Below are positions 35,701-50,100 of a stretch of 64,000 bases of DNA, in pieces. This stretch comes from Linyphia triangularis (Eukaryota; Arthropoda; Arachnida; Araneae; Linyphiidae), in assembly GCA_963978545.1 (NCBI GenBank), contig OZ021732.1:63650714-63714713 (forward strand), given 5' to 3'. Both the position numbers and the translations under genes were made by a program. The notes under the pieces were generated by a model that was not told the origin of the DNA, ran no database searches, and saw only the letters and a program-made list of their open reading frames with translations. Each line of letters opens with the position of its first letter. Within the stretch, counting starts at the first letter, position 1.

Positions 35701-38700
35701 AAAAAGGAATACAATGCACACAGTATGGAATCAAACAAAAACAAGCTTTATTGAACGCATAGTATTGTGACTCATGATTGTCTATCCAAGAGGAAGAACA
35801 ACAAGCAGATGTTCCTTAATAGGGAATGTTCCCTCCCCTCACTGCAATGGTTGCTTCGCACCGTCTTCGCATACTCAGAACCAGCTGGTGCAACATTTCT
35901 TGCGGTAGGAGTGCCTATTCCTCAATCAGCATCTGTTTGAGTTGTTGGGTGTTCTCCGGAGGATGCAAGCGTGCTGCAATGCGTCTCCCCAAAGCTTCCC
36001 ACACATGTTCGATGGGATTTAAATCTGGGGAGTACGCTGGCCAATCCATTCGAGTGATATTTTCACTTTCCAGTAGCTCCTCAACAGCAAGAGTCTGATG
36101 TGGCCGTGCATTGTCATCCATAAAAATGAAGTCTGGGCCAATGGCACCTCGGAACAGACGCACATGGGAAAGGAGTACCTCCTCACAATAGCGATCCCCG
36201 GTTACAGACCCTCTGTCGAAAACGTGGAGCTCAGTTCGCCCGTTCAGCATAATGCCTCCCCAGACAAGAACTCCAGGACCGCCGATAACATCTCCTTGAT
36301 GTTACTGGGATAAAACCGGGTCCCGACCTCTCTCCAAATCAAAACGTGTTGAGAATCACTTCCGGTACTGAACCGAAGGACACGACTCTATTGATCAGTT
36401 GTCCAGTTTTTGTGCTCTCTGTACCACTGTAAACGGTGGCGTCGGTGGCCAACTTTCAACGGGAGGCAGCGTTCAGGACGTCAGGCAAATAGGCCTTCTT
36501 TGTGAAGGCGTCTGGCCACAGTAAACCGCGACACTTGTCGACCAGTTGCTGTACAGAGTTGTTGAGCAATGGCGCTTGATGACTGCTGTCGGCCTCTTTT
36601 CGCCTGCAGGATGATATATCGGTCATCCCTTGCAGTTGTCGTCCTCGAGCGGCCACCACCAACCTTTATAACAGCTGTACCTGTGGTTTGGAACGCTTTC
36701 CAAGAGCACGAAACGACACTTTTGTTGATTCCGAACTTTGCAGCTACACTGGTGACAGACAGTATGCCCCTCCTCCAGCTTTCCGATCATTCTTCCACCT
36801 GTGAAGTCGTCCAAGTGATTTCTTCTAGCCATATTTCACGAACTGACTCACTGGCACTTGCAGTGAATATGTTGAATTGCGTCTCCGTCCTTCCTTTTAT
36901 TCTACTGTTGAGCTGCACACTCCGACATCACGCGTTTTGCGTACGCTCATGTCGCCTCTGACGTTTCGTTCCTGATATTTGCATACGCATGACGTTTCTA
37001 CTGACTTACGTGTTCATTGTACTGATCTCCAGACCTCCTTATCTGCAATTTCATGGCTATCTTCTAAATTTTTACATTGTTGCTTAAGTTTTGCACACCA
37101 GTGTAATAAGAAAATGAGAGAGAGAGACGGTTTTAGTGTAAATTTCGACAAAAGAGCACAAAAAAAAAATTGTCTTCGTCCCACGACAAACAACACGATT
37201 ATGCCCGATGGGGGGGCTAGCTTTCACTGACGGGAGGGCTCCAGCTCCCCCAGCCCACCCGCTGGCGCCACCTCTGCATAGAGGCTCATCTACATATTAA
37301 AACTTAATCAAACAGGATTTGCACATTAAACAAAAATTACTTATTTTTAGAGGTCCTTATATAAGGGCCCTTAAAGTCCTTATTTTTCATCTTAGGTCCT
37401 TAATTTTCGTTTGTAAATCATTATTATATTTTTGCTAACCCAAAATATATTTTTCTATTTCCTCCTTCTACCGGTTTGAAGCCTTCTTTTATTGGTTAAA
37501 CAGTTTTTTCTTCCAAGTTGCTTAGATTCGTTGATTCACAGAAACACTTCACTTCTCTTTTTACTTCAGGTGTAGATTGGTTTCTCGTTAGACATAGAAA
37601 AAAAAGTTGTCCAAGCTATAAATTAAATTCTTTTCATGGTTTGTACGTTTTTAAAAAACTTTGAAAAGTGCTTGGAAAAAAAAATCTTTCATTTTCAAGT
37701 CCTTAAAAACCTTGAATTCTTTAAAAATACGTTTAAAGGGCTTGAATTTCATTTTATTTTCTAAAAATATAGCATCGTAAAAAATTTTGGTCAACACAGT
37801 AAACAAAATCTTTCGAATTTAGTTACACTAATCAGCAACTAAGAAAACAGAGCAGTTGAACATACGAAGATTTCGTCATCTCCCCCCTTTGATGAGTACT
37901 GCCCTTCGCTTGGGCAACATATTCGGAATATCCGATCCAGTCACATGATCCCTTGTGCTAATTTTTTGTGCACTGTTAAAAAATGAGGTTGAAATGCATT
38001 TTTAATTCAAGCAGATTTGCAAAGCCAGAATATAATATCATGGTTTGAAGCCTATGTCTTGGAATACTTACAGGGTTCCCACGGTCCTTGAAAGTCCTGG
38101 AAAGTCCTTGAATTTTTTTTATTAAATTTGGTCCTTGAAAGTCCTTGAAAAAAGAATAAGGTCCTTGAAAGTCCTTGAATTTTTAAGTGACCAATGACAG
38201 TGCGTGGTGTAGTGTAAAATAAAAAAGTGTGGGAATGCTATGTAGCGTCGTTACAAATGTATATTTTTTTTTCTGTGTGTGGGGGAGGGGGGAGAGTGAA
38301 AATGACAACTTTAAATATTTTTGTTAATATTACTATAATAATACCCCTTATTGCCGCCACTCTATGATTTTTTTTTTAAGAACTGCTGCTACATTTTTGG
38401 AATAAATTTTGTAATAACTGCTGTAAATGTAAAACTTTCCCATTCTCAAACCGAAAAGCAATTTAATTTTGCATTTTAAAGTAGTACATCTGAATTGCTT
38501 TCCTACTTGTTCACAGCCCAATTTCGATGTATTTTACCCATTTGCAAAACCCTTAGCACTTTTATATTAAGGAAAATCGAATATACAGGATCTGCCTTGT
38601 AGTAAAATGCTATGTATGCAAGAATGAGTTTTGGCGCCCCTTACAATGAAAATGGGTATAGAAAACACTTTAAAAATGGTAAGGGTGCTCTATATGGTAT

Positions 38701-40788
38701 GGATGCAAACTATTAAAATCGTAGCGTTTTCTGCACTAAATAACATTATTTTAAGTCAGTTTTTATTAATGAACCCACATATTCAATTTTTTTTTTTTTA
38801 TAAAATATAAAAATTGTAATAAAATTATTTTTGAAAGAATTGAATAAAATACGTGTTATTAAAATTACTAATTTTTGCTACATATTACTTTTTTTAGTAG
38901 TCCTCCGCTCTTAGCGCAAGCCATGGAACCCCTTTTCAACTTTGAGTTGTGAAGGGCTGCAATTTTTCTAATGTAGCATTATCAGTACTGCCAAGTTAAA
39001 GTGAAACAAAGTTAACAACTGTTCAGTTCTGTCACAACAACGTAGCGGAGCGCTTGAAGCCAGTCTCTTAAATGTACATTCAAGCAACATTTTATGTGTT
39101 GAACTAAACATATTCAAATTCACAAACATTCAAAAGCGAAGTTAATATAAAGGATTTAAAAATCAATACTATTTTGAAAATATTTTTTCACGTTCAAACA
39201 AGTTATGTTTGATTTTTCCAATAACTGGGAATAAAATAAATATTTCCCAATATCTGATAAAATATACATGCATAATTCCGTGATCTCAAAACACCTTAAA
39301 AGCTAATACAAAATATCAACATTCTGCTCTTACCTATCTGGATTTTTAGCATTAACCAGTTATTTCCGTCAGAACCGCAGGTTTGCTTAACTGGTTTGGA
39401 TTGTAAAAAACCCCATCTTTTATTGTCATTTGTTTTTTCCTCTTGAATGAATTCATTTCTTAGGTACGTTGAGTGGTTTACAAATAATTTATTAAATCCG
39501 TCTGTGGTATAAAAATTAAAAAAAAAAAAAAAAATTACATAACTTTTGTTGATAAATCGGTTAGCATTCCCGTTGAAATTAGAGGAGGCGAAATATTCTT
39601 CAATGAAAGAGCGCAAAGAACTAAATGTGCTAGGTCACAGTTTTGTTCTTTAAAAATGTAGATAATTGGCATGAATTTGTGTATGGAAGTTTTAGACTGT
39701 ATATGCGACGAACCATATAAATTTGACGACTGGAATTCCTCCACAAATACAGATTATTCGTTGAAGAGGATAATTGCTATTGAATGAATCATAGCTAGAT
39801 GTAAACATATATGTCAGTTCATTTCTAATCAAGGAGAAATGGCCATGTGTGGGTTGCCGCACCTCTTTCAAGTGTTTTACAAAAACTAGAACTTGCCTGC
39901 TCAGCTCTGAAGTTGTCGATCCCATACGAAAGCAAGTTCCCACGAAATGACTTTTTGTTTGCTTACTTGGCTTTGAGTTCAGTATCACGTAAAAAGAAGA
40001 AAAAAGAAAAAAATTTAGATGAAGGAACGTCATTCCGCCTTCTATAAATGTAAAGGATCGCCGTCCCCTCGTGTTTCCACTCCACTACATCCCTGACCAC
40101 CGATAATCTCCATTTTGTAATTTTACATCTGATGTAGTATTTAAAATTATAGTCCTTAAATTTTTCTAAAAAAGTCCTTGAATTTTCTTAAAAAGGTCCT
40201 TGAAAGTCCTTGAATTTTTTTCTTCAATAAGAGTGGGAACCCTGACTTAGCCCGATGTACTTTGTGTGCCAAAAAATCAATGATGAGAGAAAGTGCTTTA
40301 ACAAGCCATGCAAAGAGCAAAAAGCATATGGATTTAGTTTCTATAGGAAGTTTGACGAGGATTGTTCGAACTATTTCTAATGATAAAAAATACCCCAAAA
40401 GTGGAGATTTTTCACAACAATCAACGTCGTCAGCCTGATGGAGGCTCATGTAACTTGAAAACTATAGTGTGATTGCAACTAAATTTTCATGTGGAGGGGA
40501 AAAAAACCTGCATATTATGCAGTATTTGAAATCAAGCCTTCGGAGTTAATTGGAAGACAGTTTAATAAATAAGACTTCTGTATTATTATTTGACAAAAGT
40601 CTTATTATGATGAAGCAAGAAAATCAAATGGATGTTCACATCCGATATTGGCGTAATTACCAAGTGAGTACTAGCTACTTTACTTCTGTTTCTATGGAAC
40701 ATGCTACGGCTTCTGATATATAGGAAGTTTTTTTTGTTTTTTTTTCCTATTGTAACCTTAACACTTTCTTTTATTAAAATTTAAAAAA

Positions 40789-40823
<35 letters not shown>

Positions 40824-43800
40824 TACTTGCTCAATTTGAACATGCACCATTTGCCAATAAAAAAAATTGGATTTTTTTTAATGTATTTGTGTTGATGATG
40901 CATCCTTGAAAAGTCCTTGATTTTTTTTTTCTCCTTCAAGTGTATGAACCATGCTTTTTAATGTTTTTTAAATTGTTTATCTGTCAATTTTAATTCTTAA
41001 CATGTAATATGTGAATTTGTACAAAAACAATGAGTTCTTGTCACTAAAAGCTTATAAGAGATCCTTAAAAAATTTAAAATATCCTTATAAAGTCCTTAAA
41101 ACTACTTATTTTTTACTTTTCAAAAGCTGTATAAACCATATAAAACTTTAAAAATTTTAATAGCTTCCTAATAAAAACTAATGAATGCTAAAACAAAATA
41201 AACCACTAATGTTAAAATGAAACATACAGGGCCTTTCAGAAAAGACTCCCTTTCTTTGAAATGACATAACTGTGAAAGAGTGAGAAACAAAAACAAAAAA
41301 GAGAGACAAGAGATGTTGGATAGACAGGTATAAAATCTTAAGTACACTGTTTTGCAAAATGAGTTACAATTTTGAAATGTGACAAATAATTGTCATCAAA
41401 TCTTAATATATTGGGATGGGTTTATCATTTCCCTTTTGAAAATGATATATGACATATTATAAATTAAGTAACTTAGTTAACAATTGAGATTTGTATTAAG
41501 GTTTTTGGGGGGTTTTGTTTTAACTAGCAGGCAACCTGTTATTTTTTTTTAAAGATTTATATAAATTGGTAAGGAGATGCATATGTGCAAACAAATTTAT
41601 CAAAAAAACTGTTAGATATAGAGAGCTACCTTTAAGATTTTTTTTCCCCTTTTGTGCGACAATGACTGTCGCAATCCATCTTGTTTATTGTCAAATGAAA
41701 TATTTTCAGATTTTAGCTGTCCCATTTAAATCTACCAAGCTGTGTTTTTATGGTAAAACCCTTTCTGAGTGATAAAATATTTTATCTGGATTGTTTAAAA
41801 TACCTGTTATTTAAGTATTTTTTTCTGCTCTTTAGGAAGTATTCGGAAATTCTTATTTATGATTGGAGTAATTATGGTGATGTTGAAGTGGTAAGTTAGT
41901 TTTTATGGTTGGAGCATAGACTTTCGTCCCGAGCGACATAGGTCTAATTCCTGACAGTTTGTTCTGCTCAATTTTTTTTTTAATTCCATAATTTTATTTT
42001 ACTAAGCATATAATTTATTGATGTTTAAGCCTGAGTAAAAAGATAAACAAAAAGACTAAAATCAGAATTTTCTTTTCAAAAAAATTTTAAGAAACTTTTT
42101 GTAATAAAATCATTATAATTTTTTTTTTTATTTTATACCTAATATCAGCCATACAATGTAAGAAATTCCATAATTTTGTACAGTTGTACTATCAACTTAT
42201 TACATAGTACAAAATTTTGCATTTTATGTTGAATGTGTCCAAGTTTTCTAGTCTATATTTCTTGAAGTTTAATTAGGTTAAGCAGGTGGGAGAATTAGAC
42301 TTGTAATTACTCTGCCTGTTAAAGAAAAAAACTTCCATGTTACTTTGGAATATCTAGTTTTAAATTTTTTGGTAATAGATTCAAATTCACAATTATTTTG
42401 AAATTTGTCATCAGCATTTATTGCATTTGTATATTTTGTTACAATTTGGATTGGCTTTTAATTTATTATGAAGGATATACAGGTTATTTTGTCTTGTCAA
42501 ATATGTTAAATTCATATGAAATATCTTCAACATATTTTTTCTGTGACCTTTTGATGGTATTATTGCTTTGTGATATTTTTATGCACCCACAATATTTCAA
42601 CTTTCTAAGATCTTTCATTTTGAATGAAGAAGTTAACTTGTTTCGAATTTTCTTCATGTATATCTTATTATTTGAAGGTGTGATAATTTTTTTAAATAAA
42701 TTCTAGAGTTGTGGATTTTACTTGTGTACTGCTCTGTTACTCTATATTACTGTTATTCAAGATCATTGTATGTTTGGTTTGACATGTGTTTTGATTTTCT
42801 CTTCTTTACAATTTTCTATAGGGGCTTTATACTGAAGAAAAACACTTTTACTCCTCTGATTTTGAGAGAGCTTATTTTGATGTAACATAACTTGCTATGA
42901 TGAATGTAACAAAAAGAAGTCTTTTTCTTTTATTTTCTTAAAAAGATTGGAAATTTTATGACTGTTGAGATTTCATTAGGCACATTTAAATTTTCAATTA
43001 GGTTTTCTGATTAACTTGCTTATTTGTTTTGTATTCCATATTGAGTTTGCTTTTGGTTGTTGATATCCTTTTTTATATAAAGGAAAGAAAGATTGCTGTG
43101 AATCTGAGCGAGTGCTTTTCCCTTTTCTTGATTCATATTCTTCAATTAGTTTGGTTTTCAATGCTTTAGTGCTTGAAAGCTGGTCTCAGGATTCAAATAC
43201 ACCTAAAGATTGCAATGGTTACAGGGATATTATAATACCAAAGAATGAACAAAATTTTATCAGAGATTTTTATATCCATTTATTACAATTTATCCACTGT
43301 GTCGATAAAATCTTTAAATGGTCAGACGCATTTCCAAATTTTTTAAATTTAAAGGTGTGTTTCAGTTTTAACCACACTTTAATCAAAGATTTACAATGTT
43401 TAACATAGTGCTACTCTGTAGAAATCATCATTAAGATATCAGCTGTTAGTTCCTTTCCTTCATATTTGTTTTTAGTAGGCTTAGTTTCTGTTTCGACAAC
43501 ATAGCTCTAGTAGTCATTCTTTAAGTACCCTAATTTTGTATGCTTATTATTTGAAACATGCTACATTAGTTAGCCGGAACCTAATAATGGAAAATCAACC
43601 TAAACAATGTCTCAAGATGGCAGCTAATAACCATGGTTGGATCATCTTACATCCCCTTTCTTTATACTTGCATTGTGCATAGCATTTTATATTTCCGTAA
43701 TCGATGTTGGTTTTAAGTGTCCCAGTATTATCAGAGTTTTAGTACTGAATCTAAGGTATGAAATTTTATCTTTAGTGATAAACAATGTGGTGAAAGGTTA

Positions 43801-46800
43801 TGCAGATGAAAATAAATATTACTTATTAATGACATTACATGAAGTGCCTACTTAACAAGCTTTCTGAGAGCATTATACAAAATGACTTTAGTAGATGAAG
43901 CGATGCTCTTCAACTATGTTTGGTATGACTAGATGTCTAACATAAGCAGAACACACTATTTGTTGGAAGAATTCATTTAACACTTTAAAAAGGGATGGAA
44001 AAAACAAAAAAGTTTGCATTATTTTAACATCTTTTGTATAAGTATTTTAATTTAACATCTTAGAAATGTTGTTATCAGTGTAATTTGTATATTGTGTAAT
44101 GTAATTTCAACCTGTACCTCATTATTTCTGAAGTAAATGTTTGAAATTAACATTTCCGATTCCTTTCTGAAAAGTAGTTTTTGTAATTTAAAAAATGATG
44201 TCAGTTCAATTTATTTTGTTTGTTTTACAACAGTTCTTGTTTTCTAAAATAAACATGTTTCTCCACAGGTTGTAGAAGATATCGAACGAATTGATTTTGA
44301 ACGATACACCAAATATGACTCAAAATGCAAAGACTGGCGTAAAGCTGACGATTGGGAATGGTCACTATTTAGGCAAAAGTAAGTTATCAACATTTTATCA
44401 ATGAAAATTGCCACAAATAGAATTCCTTAAGATAATCAAAAACTTGGGTTTAAATCTGCTTAAATTGCCTTGTAGATAAAATATATATATAATGAATTGT
44501 GCTGTCAGAAACAATGTGCAACTGGCTAAAATAACTATTTTAAAAGTTCTGACATTTTGAAATGTTTTTTTTTATATCTGGATAAATCAAATTAACTACC
44601 CTACCTTTAAAAAGAACTATCTCTTAATTTGTATATATCTAATGATCACTTTATCTTCTAACACATATTTACAAGACACAATACAATGATCCTCAAGTTA
44701 AATTATATTAATAAATGAATGTGACAATATTTTTTTTTCTTGTTTTGTATAAAAGTGATTGTTCTCTTAACAATCCTCATGTTAAAAAACAGCAATTCTT
44801 CAATGAAAGATAGTAAAATTCTTAAAATGCAAAATATTTTATTGTATTATTTATTATTATTATTATTTTTTTATTATTATTATATTTAAAAAAAAAAAAT
44901 TGAAATAATGCTTCAGGGTTCATACGCCTTAGGGGGAACAGGGAAAACCTGGAAAACTCAGGGAAATTAAATCTGCTTTAAAAGCTCAGGGAGTTCTCAG
45001 GGGGAAAAGAAAAATTTCCTTTAAAACCTGGAAAAAGTCATTGTTTCTCTGGAAAAAAATCCTACTCTTCGGTGCTCTTTGCTTAACCCTAACTCGAGGA
45101 ATTGAAATTACAGATATTTGATGACACAGACTTGCAAAGTTATTCTTAAAAGAAAAAAAAAAGACTTTTTCAAGTTATCTGAAGAATTTGTATAATCAAG
45201 GTTGGACTATATTTATGTGTCTAAAAATAGTTTACTCTGTGATGGAGAGTACAGTTCTTGAAACTTCAGGGAATTTTTTTTCTCAAATTGAGTATGAACC
45301 TTGTGTTTAATTATGTCTCTAATTATCTTTATACGATTAAATTTCTTTGTTATATAAAAATACAACAAAAACTTTACTTGAATTATGTCTTAAACACACA
45401 TCTATCAAAAATACTACTTTTACTTACTCAAAACTCGTATGTTAAAATTTGGACCTGAAATATTTTGCAATCTTTTCTTTTTTAGTGTCACAGAGTCTTA
45501 GTAGAAATGTGATATATATAACAGTATTCTTCAAAACCATAGCCAGAATAATTGGCTGCAAACTTTAAATTCCCAAGTTTGAAGCAACTCTTAAAACGAT
45601 GGCAAAATCCATGTTCCAATGATGTTATTCTGATTTTGGTGAAAAAGCTTTTGACACTAAGCCACAAAGCCGCATCTCTGTCCAATCACAGCTCAGTAGC
45701 AACGTTGGCGACATAGAAATAACATATCTTGCCATTTTACAAATTGCAGGGCTGCCACAGACGACTAAAAAGGCTACTAAAGCGACTATTTTAGTGACCA
45801 GGCGACTATGGCGACTATTTTAATGAAAAAAGTTCCCAAAACGACTATTTTTAACAAAACCTTCAACTATTTTTGAGCTGAGGCGACTATTTTTTAAGAA
45901 ATTAGATACTGTCCGATAGTAGCACGAAAAAAAAATCGGCACTAAGGGTATTAACAATTTTCTCAAAACGGTGGGTTTTTTAAGGGGGAGGGGGGAGAGC
46001 AAATACTACCGAAATAGTTATTCATATCCGCGGGTACAGTGGTCATTTTGTTAGTTCGACGATAGTAACCGTTCACGCGAGATAGTTGTTTTTGGCGGCA
46101 ACCGCGGTCATTTTCGCCTGCCTTTTAGGTTCCAATGTTTTATCTTTCGCCGTGCAAGGCGCATACACTGTTATATTCTGAAATATCAAATTATTTCGCA
46201 TTATTTACTCTACTTAACAAAAATGAATTTGCAGTGAACGCCAGAAGAAAATGCCATCAGTAGGGACAGTATTGATGTTATATAGACGTTAGGTCTGAGA
46301 TTTGTGCCGATGTGATGAATGATTTCGCTGTGTAGGTCAATCGATGCAGAATGATTAGAATTTCAATGTTGTAGCTAAATTTATAAATAATAAAATAATT
46401 TAAATTTTGAGGCAATTTAATTACTTTAAATGTAGCTTAAACAGGGTGGCGACAGAACTGGGAATTCAGGTAAATGCCAAGGTATTTCGTAAAATTACTC
46501 TTTAGTCAGGGAATTTTGAAATTTTTGAGTTTCCCTCCTCGCATTCCCGTTGCGGGTGCAGACATCTATCCCGGCTCGCGTCTCAAGAAGTGGATGTCGT
46601 GACGTCGGTGTGTTGAATAATACAGGTTTTTCTCATGTGCTTTTTCGTAAAAGTCTCGCAGTATCTGGCTAGTTGGCCGATCTGGGAGTATGAAATTTCC
46701 GACCTTTATCTACTCTCAGTGGCTGAACCAAGCTAGCCAATCCCCTCTCCTCGTCCCGCAACCGCATGTTCATGTACCTCCTTTTTTTTTTCCTTCGCAT

Positions 46801-47040
46801 TTTATTTTTTTTTATTTCAGAGATCATTGTTATGCTTGGAACAATTATTTACACATTATTTCTGTTAGATTTTTGGTTATCTTATAGCTTCACGACTGCC
46901 GGCGCATTATTGTTAAAAAAATTCCTCAAACTTAAATCTGACTGCATCCTTTATAGACATTATTGTTTTTCTTCTTGTCTTGTGTTTTTTGTTAATAGAA
47001 TATATTAGAACCCTAAATTCCTCAATATTTCAAATTGATT

Positions 47041-47100
<60 letters not shown>

Positions 47101-50100
47101 AAATCCTTTACAGCACTGTTATAAATGTGCAACAAATCTATTGGCATTAATAAGCAAAAAGAGTTAGATTCTGTACTTGATTTTGGATTTATTTATTTTT
47201 GACATTTTATTAAACGTAATTTACTGAAAGTGAAATGGTTTTGATTCATATGTTTAATATAAATCAAACAAAGAATTGAAACATCCTCCTCCCCCTCCAA
47301 AAAATAAAAAATTTGAATGCACTACTACATACATTCAGGTCATGGAATTTTTTAAAAAGTCCATGCATTTTTCCCCCCTGCCGAATGCTACGCTTGTCAT
47401 GTTTTATAAAAACGATTTTTTGCCTCATTTAATATGTTCTTTAGTGGTTTAAGATAATATTTTTGTTGTACGTTCGTGTTTATGTAAATCAACAGTTTTG
47501 TTCCGATCTTAATGATAACTTAAAACCTTTAAAACAAGAGGAAGGTCATTGCCGAATTGAAAAAAGCAATCGTTATTAAAAGTGAGGCTACTATTTTCAA
47601 CATCTGAGACTACTATTTCCAATGTCTGAGACTACTATTTTGGCTACTATTTTTAACATATGAGGCTACTAAAGCAACTATTTTCAAAGCTTACAGTCAG
47701 TGGCAGCCCTGAAATTGTCATTGTCACCATATAACATTTCCACCAAATCTTTTATAGCTGTTTTTTATTGTAAAATACTACAGACATGATACGATTCTGC
47801 TGACTTGTAAACTTGCCTTTTGTGTCCAACATTTCAAAATGGGGGGGGGGGGAGAGGGTGCTGTGTTTGCTGCCACCTGCATTGAGTCTTGTTTTTGTGA
47901 TGATCACTATACTATATATGGATTCTGCTAGACTTTGTTTCATGTTTATCTTTGTTGTTTTTGCTTTACTTGATGCAGAGTTATAAAATTATAAAGTTTT
48001 TTTTACTAGAAAATTAATTATAATTGTCAAATTTTCCTAAAGGTATTATATATTTAGGTTTGAAATTGTAATTTTTGCTAATTTTATGTAAAACATGTCT
48101 AGGCAATTAGTTTAACAAACAGTTCTGTAGTTCACAACCGAACAAGCCTAAGTCACAATTGGACAACATTACATGAGAGTAAAAACACTAAATCCTGCTT
48201 CCATTGTACTCTCTATACGTATCTTACTAAGTACTTTAGAATTTTTTTGTTAATTATATCTCTAAATTTGAACTTATGACGCTTGGCTTGAAACTTATTG
48301 CTCTTGTCTGCAGAATTTAACTTTAATGTTGGCTATACTTATCCATAATCTCTCTGTATTAAAAACAAGTATGGAACTGTGCGTTGTCACTAACGTTTCT
48401 CTTTTCCTGGTGCAAGGAGGACTGTGATATTTTTAACACAAGAGGATTTTCTCTCTATCTCGCCATGTATTATCGCAAAATGGCAAAATTTTAATTAGTT
48501 TTTTTTTTTAATTGAATTTTAAAATTTGGCCATAATGGTAATCCAATGGGAAAATGGTTTCTTCCTACTCTTCTATCTCAATAAATACTTGAAATATTTA
48601 CTTTTTCCATTGAAAAAAATATGGTTAGAATCTTTGAAATCTCCTTTTGACGATGGAATTAAAAATATCATTGGATGATAAAAAAATTACTTGGATACAT
48701 TATGTTTTAGTGAACACTAAAATTCATTTTTTGGTCTTGGCGTCTCCTTCAGAAAGCGATTTTTTTTCTCCCTTCGAGGTAGACCGTGGACCGGGAGAGA
48801 GGGCAATTACGTCATTTTAACAGTTTACATGCACAACGCCAAGTGTGACGTCATCGAGAATAAAAGACTGGTTAATACCCTTAATTGACTTTCGGCTAAA
48901 AATGACTGTCGGCTTTTGCTTGGTTGTATTTTTAATTTTATAGATCATTTTAACTTTCTTTTAAATCTTTTAATTGCACAATCAAAAATATGTTTGTTAA
49001 CAATATTATTACACCCGGTTTTTACTTTGAAACTTGAAAAGGTTTCCGATAAACCCTTTTTCACAGTATTCGGTCGATTATTTTAATCTTAAATAATTTT
49101 ATTTGTCTGTTTTTATAATTATTATAACAGTGAAAGTGTGTAGTTCTTGTGGGATCTCACCAATGTGGGGGCCCTGTTATTCAGTTAATTCGTTGATATG
49201 TGTCGCTTAAGATTTTCAGTTTATTGATTATGCTGGACATTTCATTTTATTCATTAATATTTTGTGTTTATTATTTAATATTGCTCTTTTTTTAATTCAG
49301 ATGTGTTTTCGTTAACATTTTAAATTTGTTCCCGATTCCTTTTTGAGTGTGGGGTATCATCTTTCACACATGCCACCCTGAATAACGATTACATAATAAG
49401 CACCATTAAAAAATACATTACTCGTGACTGTTCTATAAATTATTTCACTTTGGAGCCAGCAAATAATATAATTTTTAAAACCAAAACTGTTGCCAAAAAT
49501 AAGCTTTAGCACACTGTTATTAATAATTACCGGCAAAGCTGCATTTTGGTGACAGTTTTGGTTTTGTCAAAATTGGCAAAAGGAATAATTCATAAGTACC
49601 GGGAATTTTATACACATACGATCTCTATATTTTATGTGGGTACACAAAAGTGTATAACTTTTTGTTGGCACTCTGTAACGCTAACGATTTTGTTATTTTC
49701 CGAGTGTTAAATTAAATGTGGAAATTAAAATTAAAAATTTGATTTCTATTGTGCTTGGTGCTTTCTTGTAGTCGCCAAGCAAAAAGTTGCAATTAGGGTC
49801 CATTACTGCTTGTGTACCAATATTTTTTTGGCGTTTAATTTATGACTTCGCTTTTTGTGTTAATGATAATTTTGCTTGTTGCAGGGATGAGAGTTTTCCT
49901 CCTTTTGGAGGATTTCCTCCTTTTTTATTTTTTTATGTAACATTTCCCTTCGCTTTGTCCCTGTTTTGAGGATCTGCATTTTTTTGATCTGAACCAATTT
50001 TTCCAGCAAAAAGTATACTTTTCTTCATGCCGAAACAAAAGATTTTCCCTCTTAGCTCCCTTTTCCTCATAGATTACTTCACAAGCTCCTAATATTTGAA

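Larger units (their letters stand above)
24406..37276. mobile_element. hAT element carrying a deep nest of other elements
   Basis: The left end is CAGTGGTGGCGCTAGG and the inverted right end CAGAGGTGGCGCCAGCG. Both are flanked by a perfect 8-bp direct repeat CATAGAGG (24398-24405 and 37277-37284). 5' CAGNG and an 8-bp duplication define hAT. G/C-rich subterminal blocks (GACGGGGGGGCTA; GGGGGGGCTAGC) lie just inside both ends. Its 12.9 kb span is mostly later insertions: two Helitron-like copies, two further hAT elements, a Helitron, a piggyBac-type MITE, a tandem repeat and a Tc1. All of it lies in NDUFA10 intron 4. Confidence 0.85.

Noticed and set aside
41905..41965. tRNA-like or SINE-like stretch (GGTCTAATTCC resembling a B box)
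   Set aside because: No matching A box at the right distance and no cloverleaf could be drawn.
42398..42706. 102-codon hydrophobic frame in intron 5
   Set aside because: Phe/Leu/Ile-rich as expected from T-rich intron DNA; no conserved motif.
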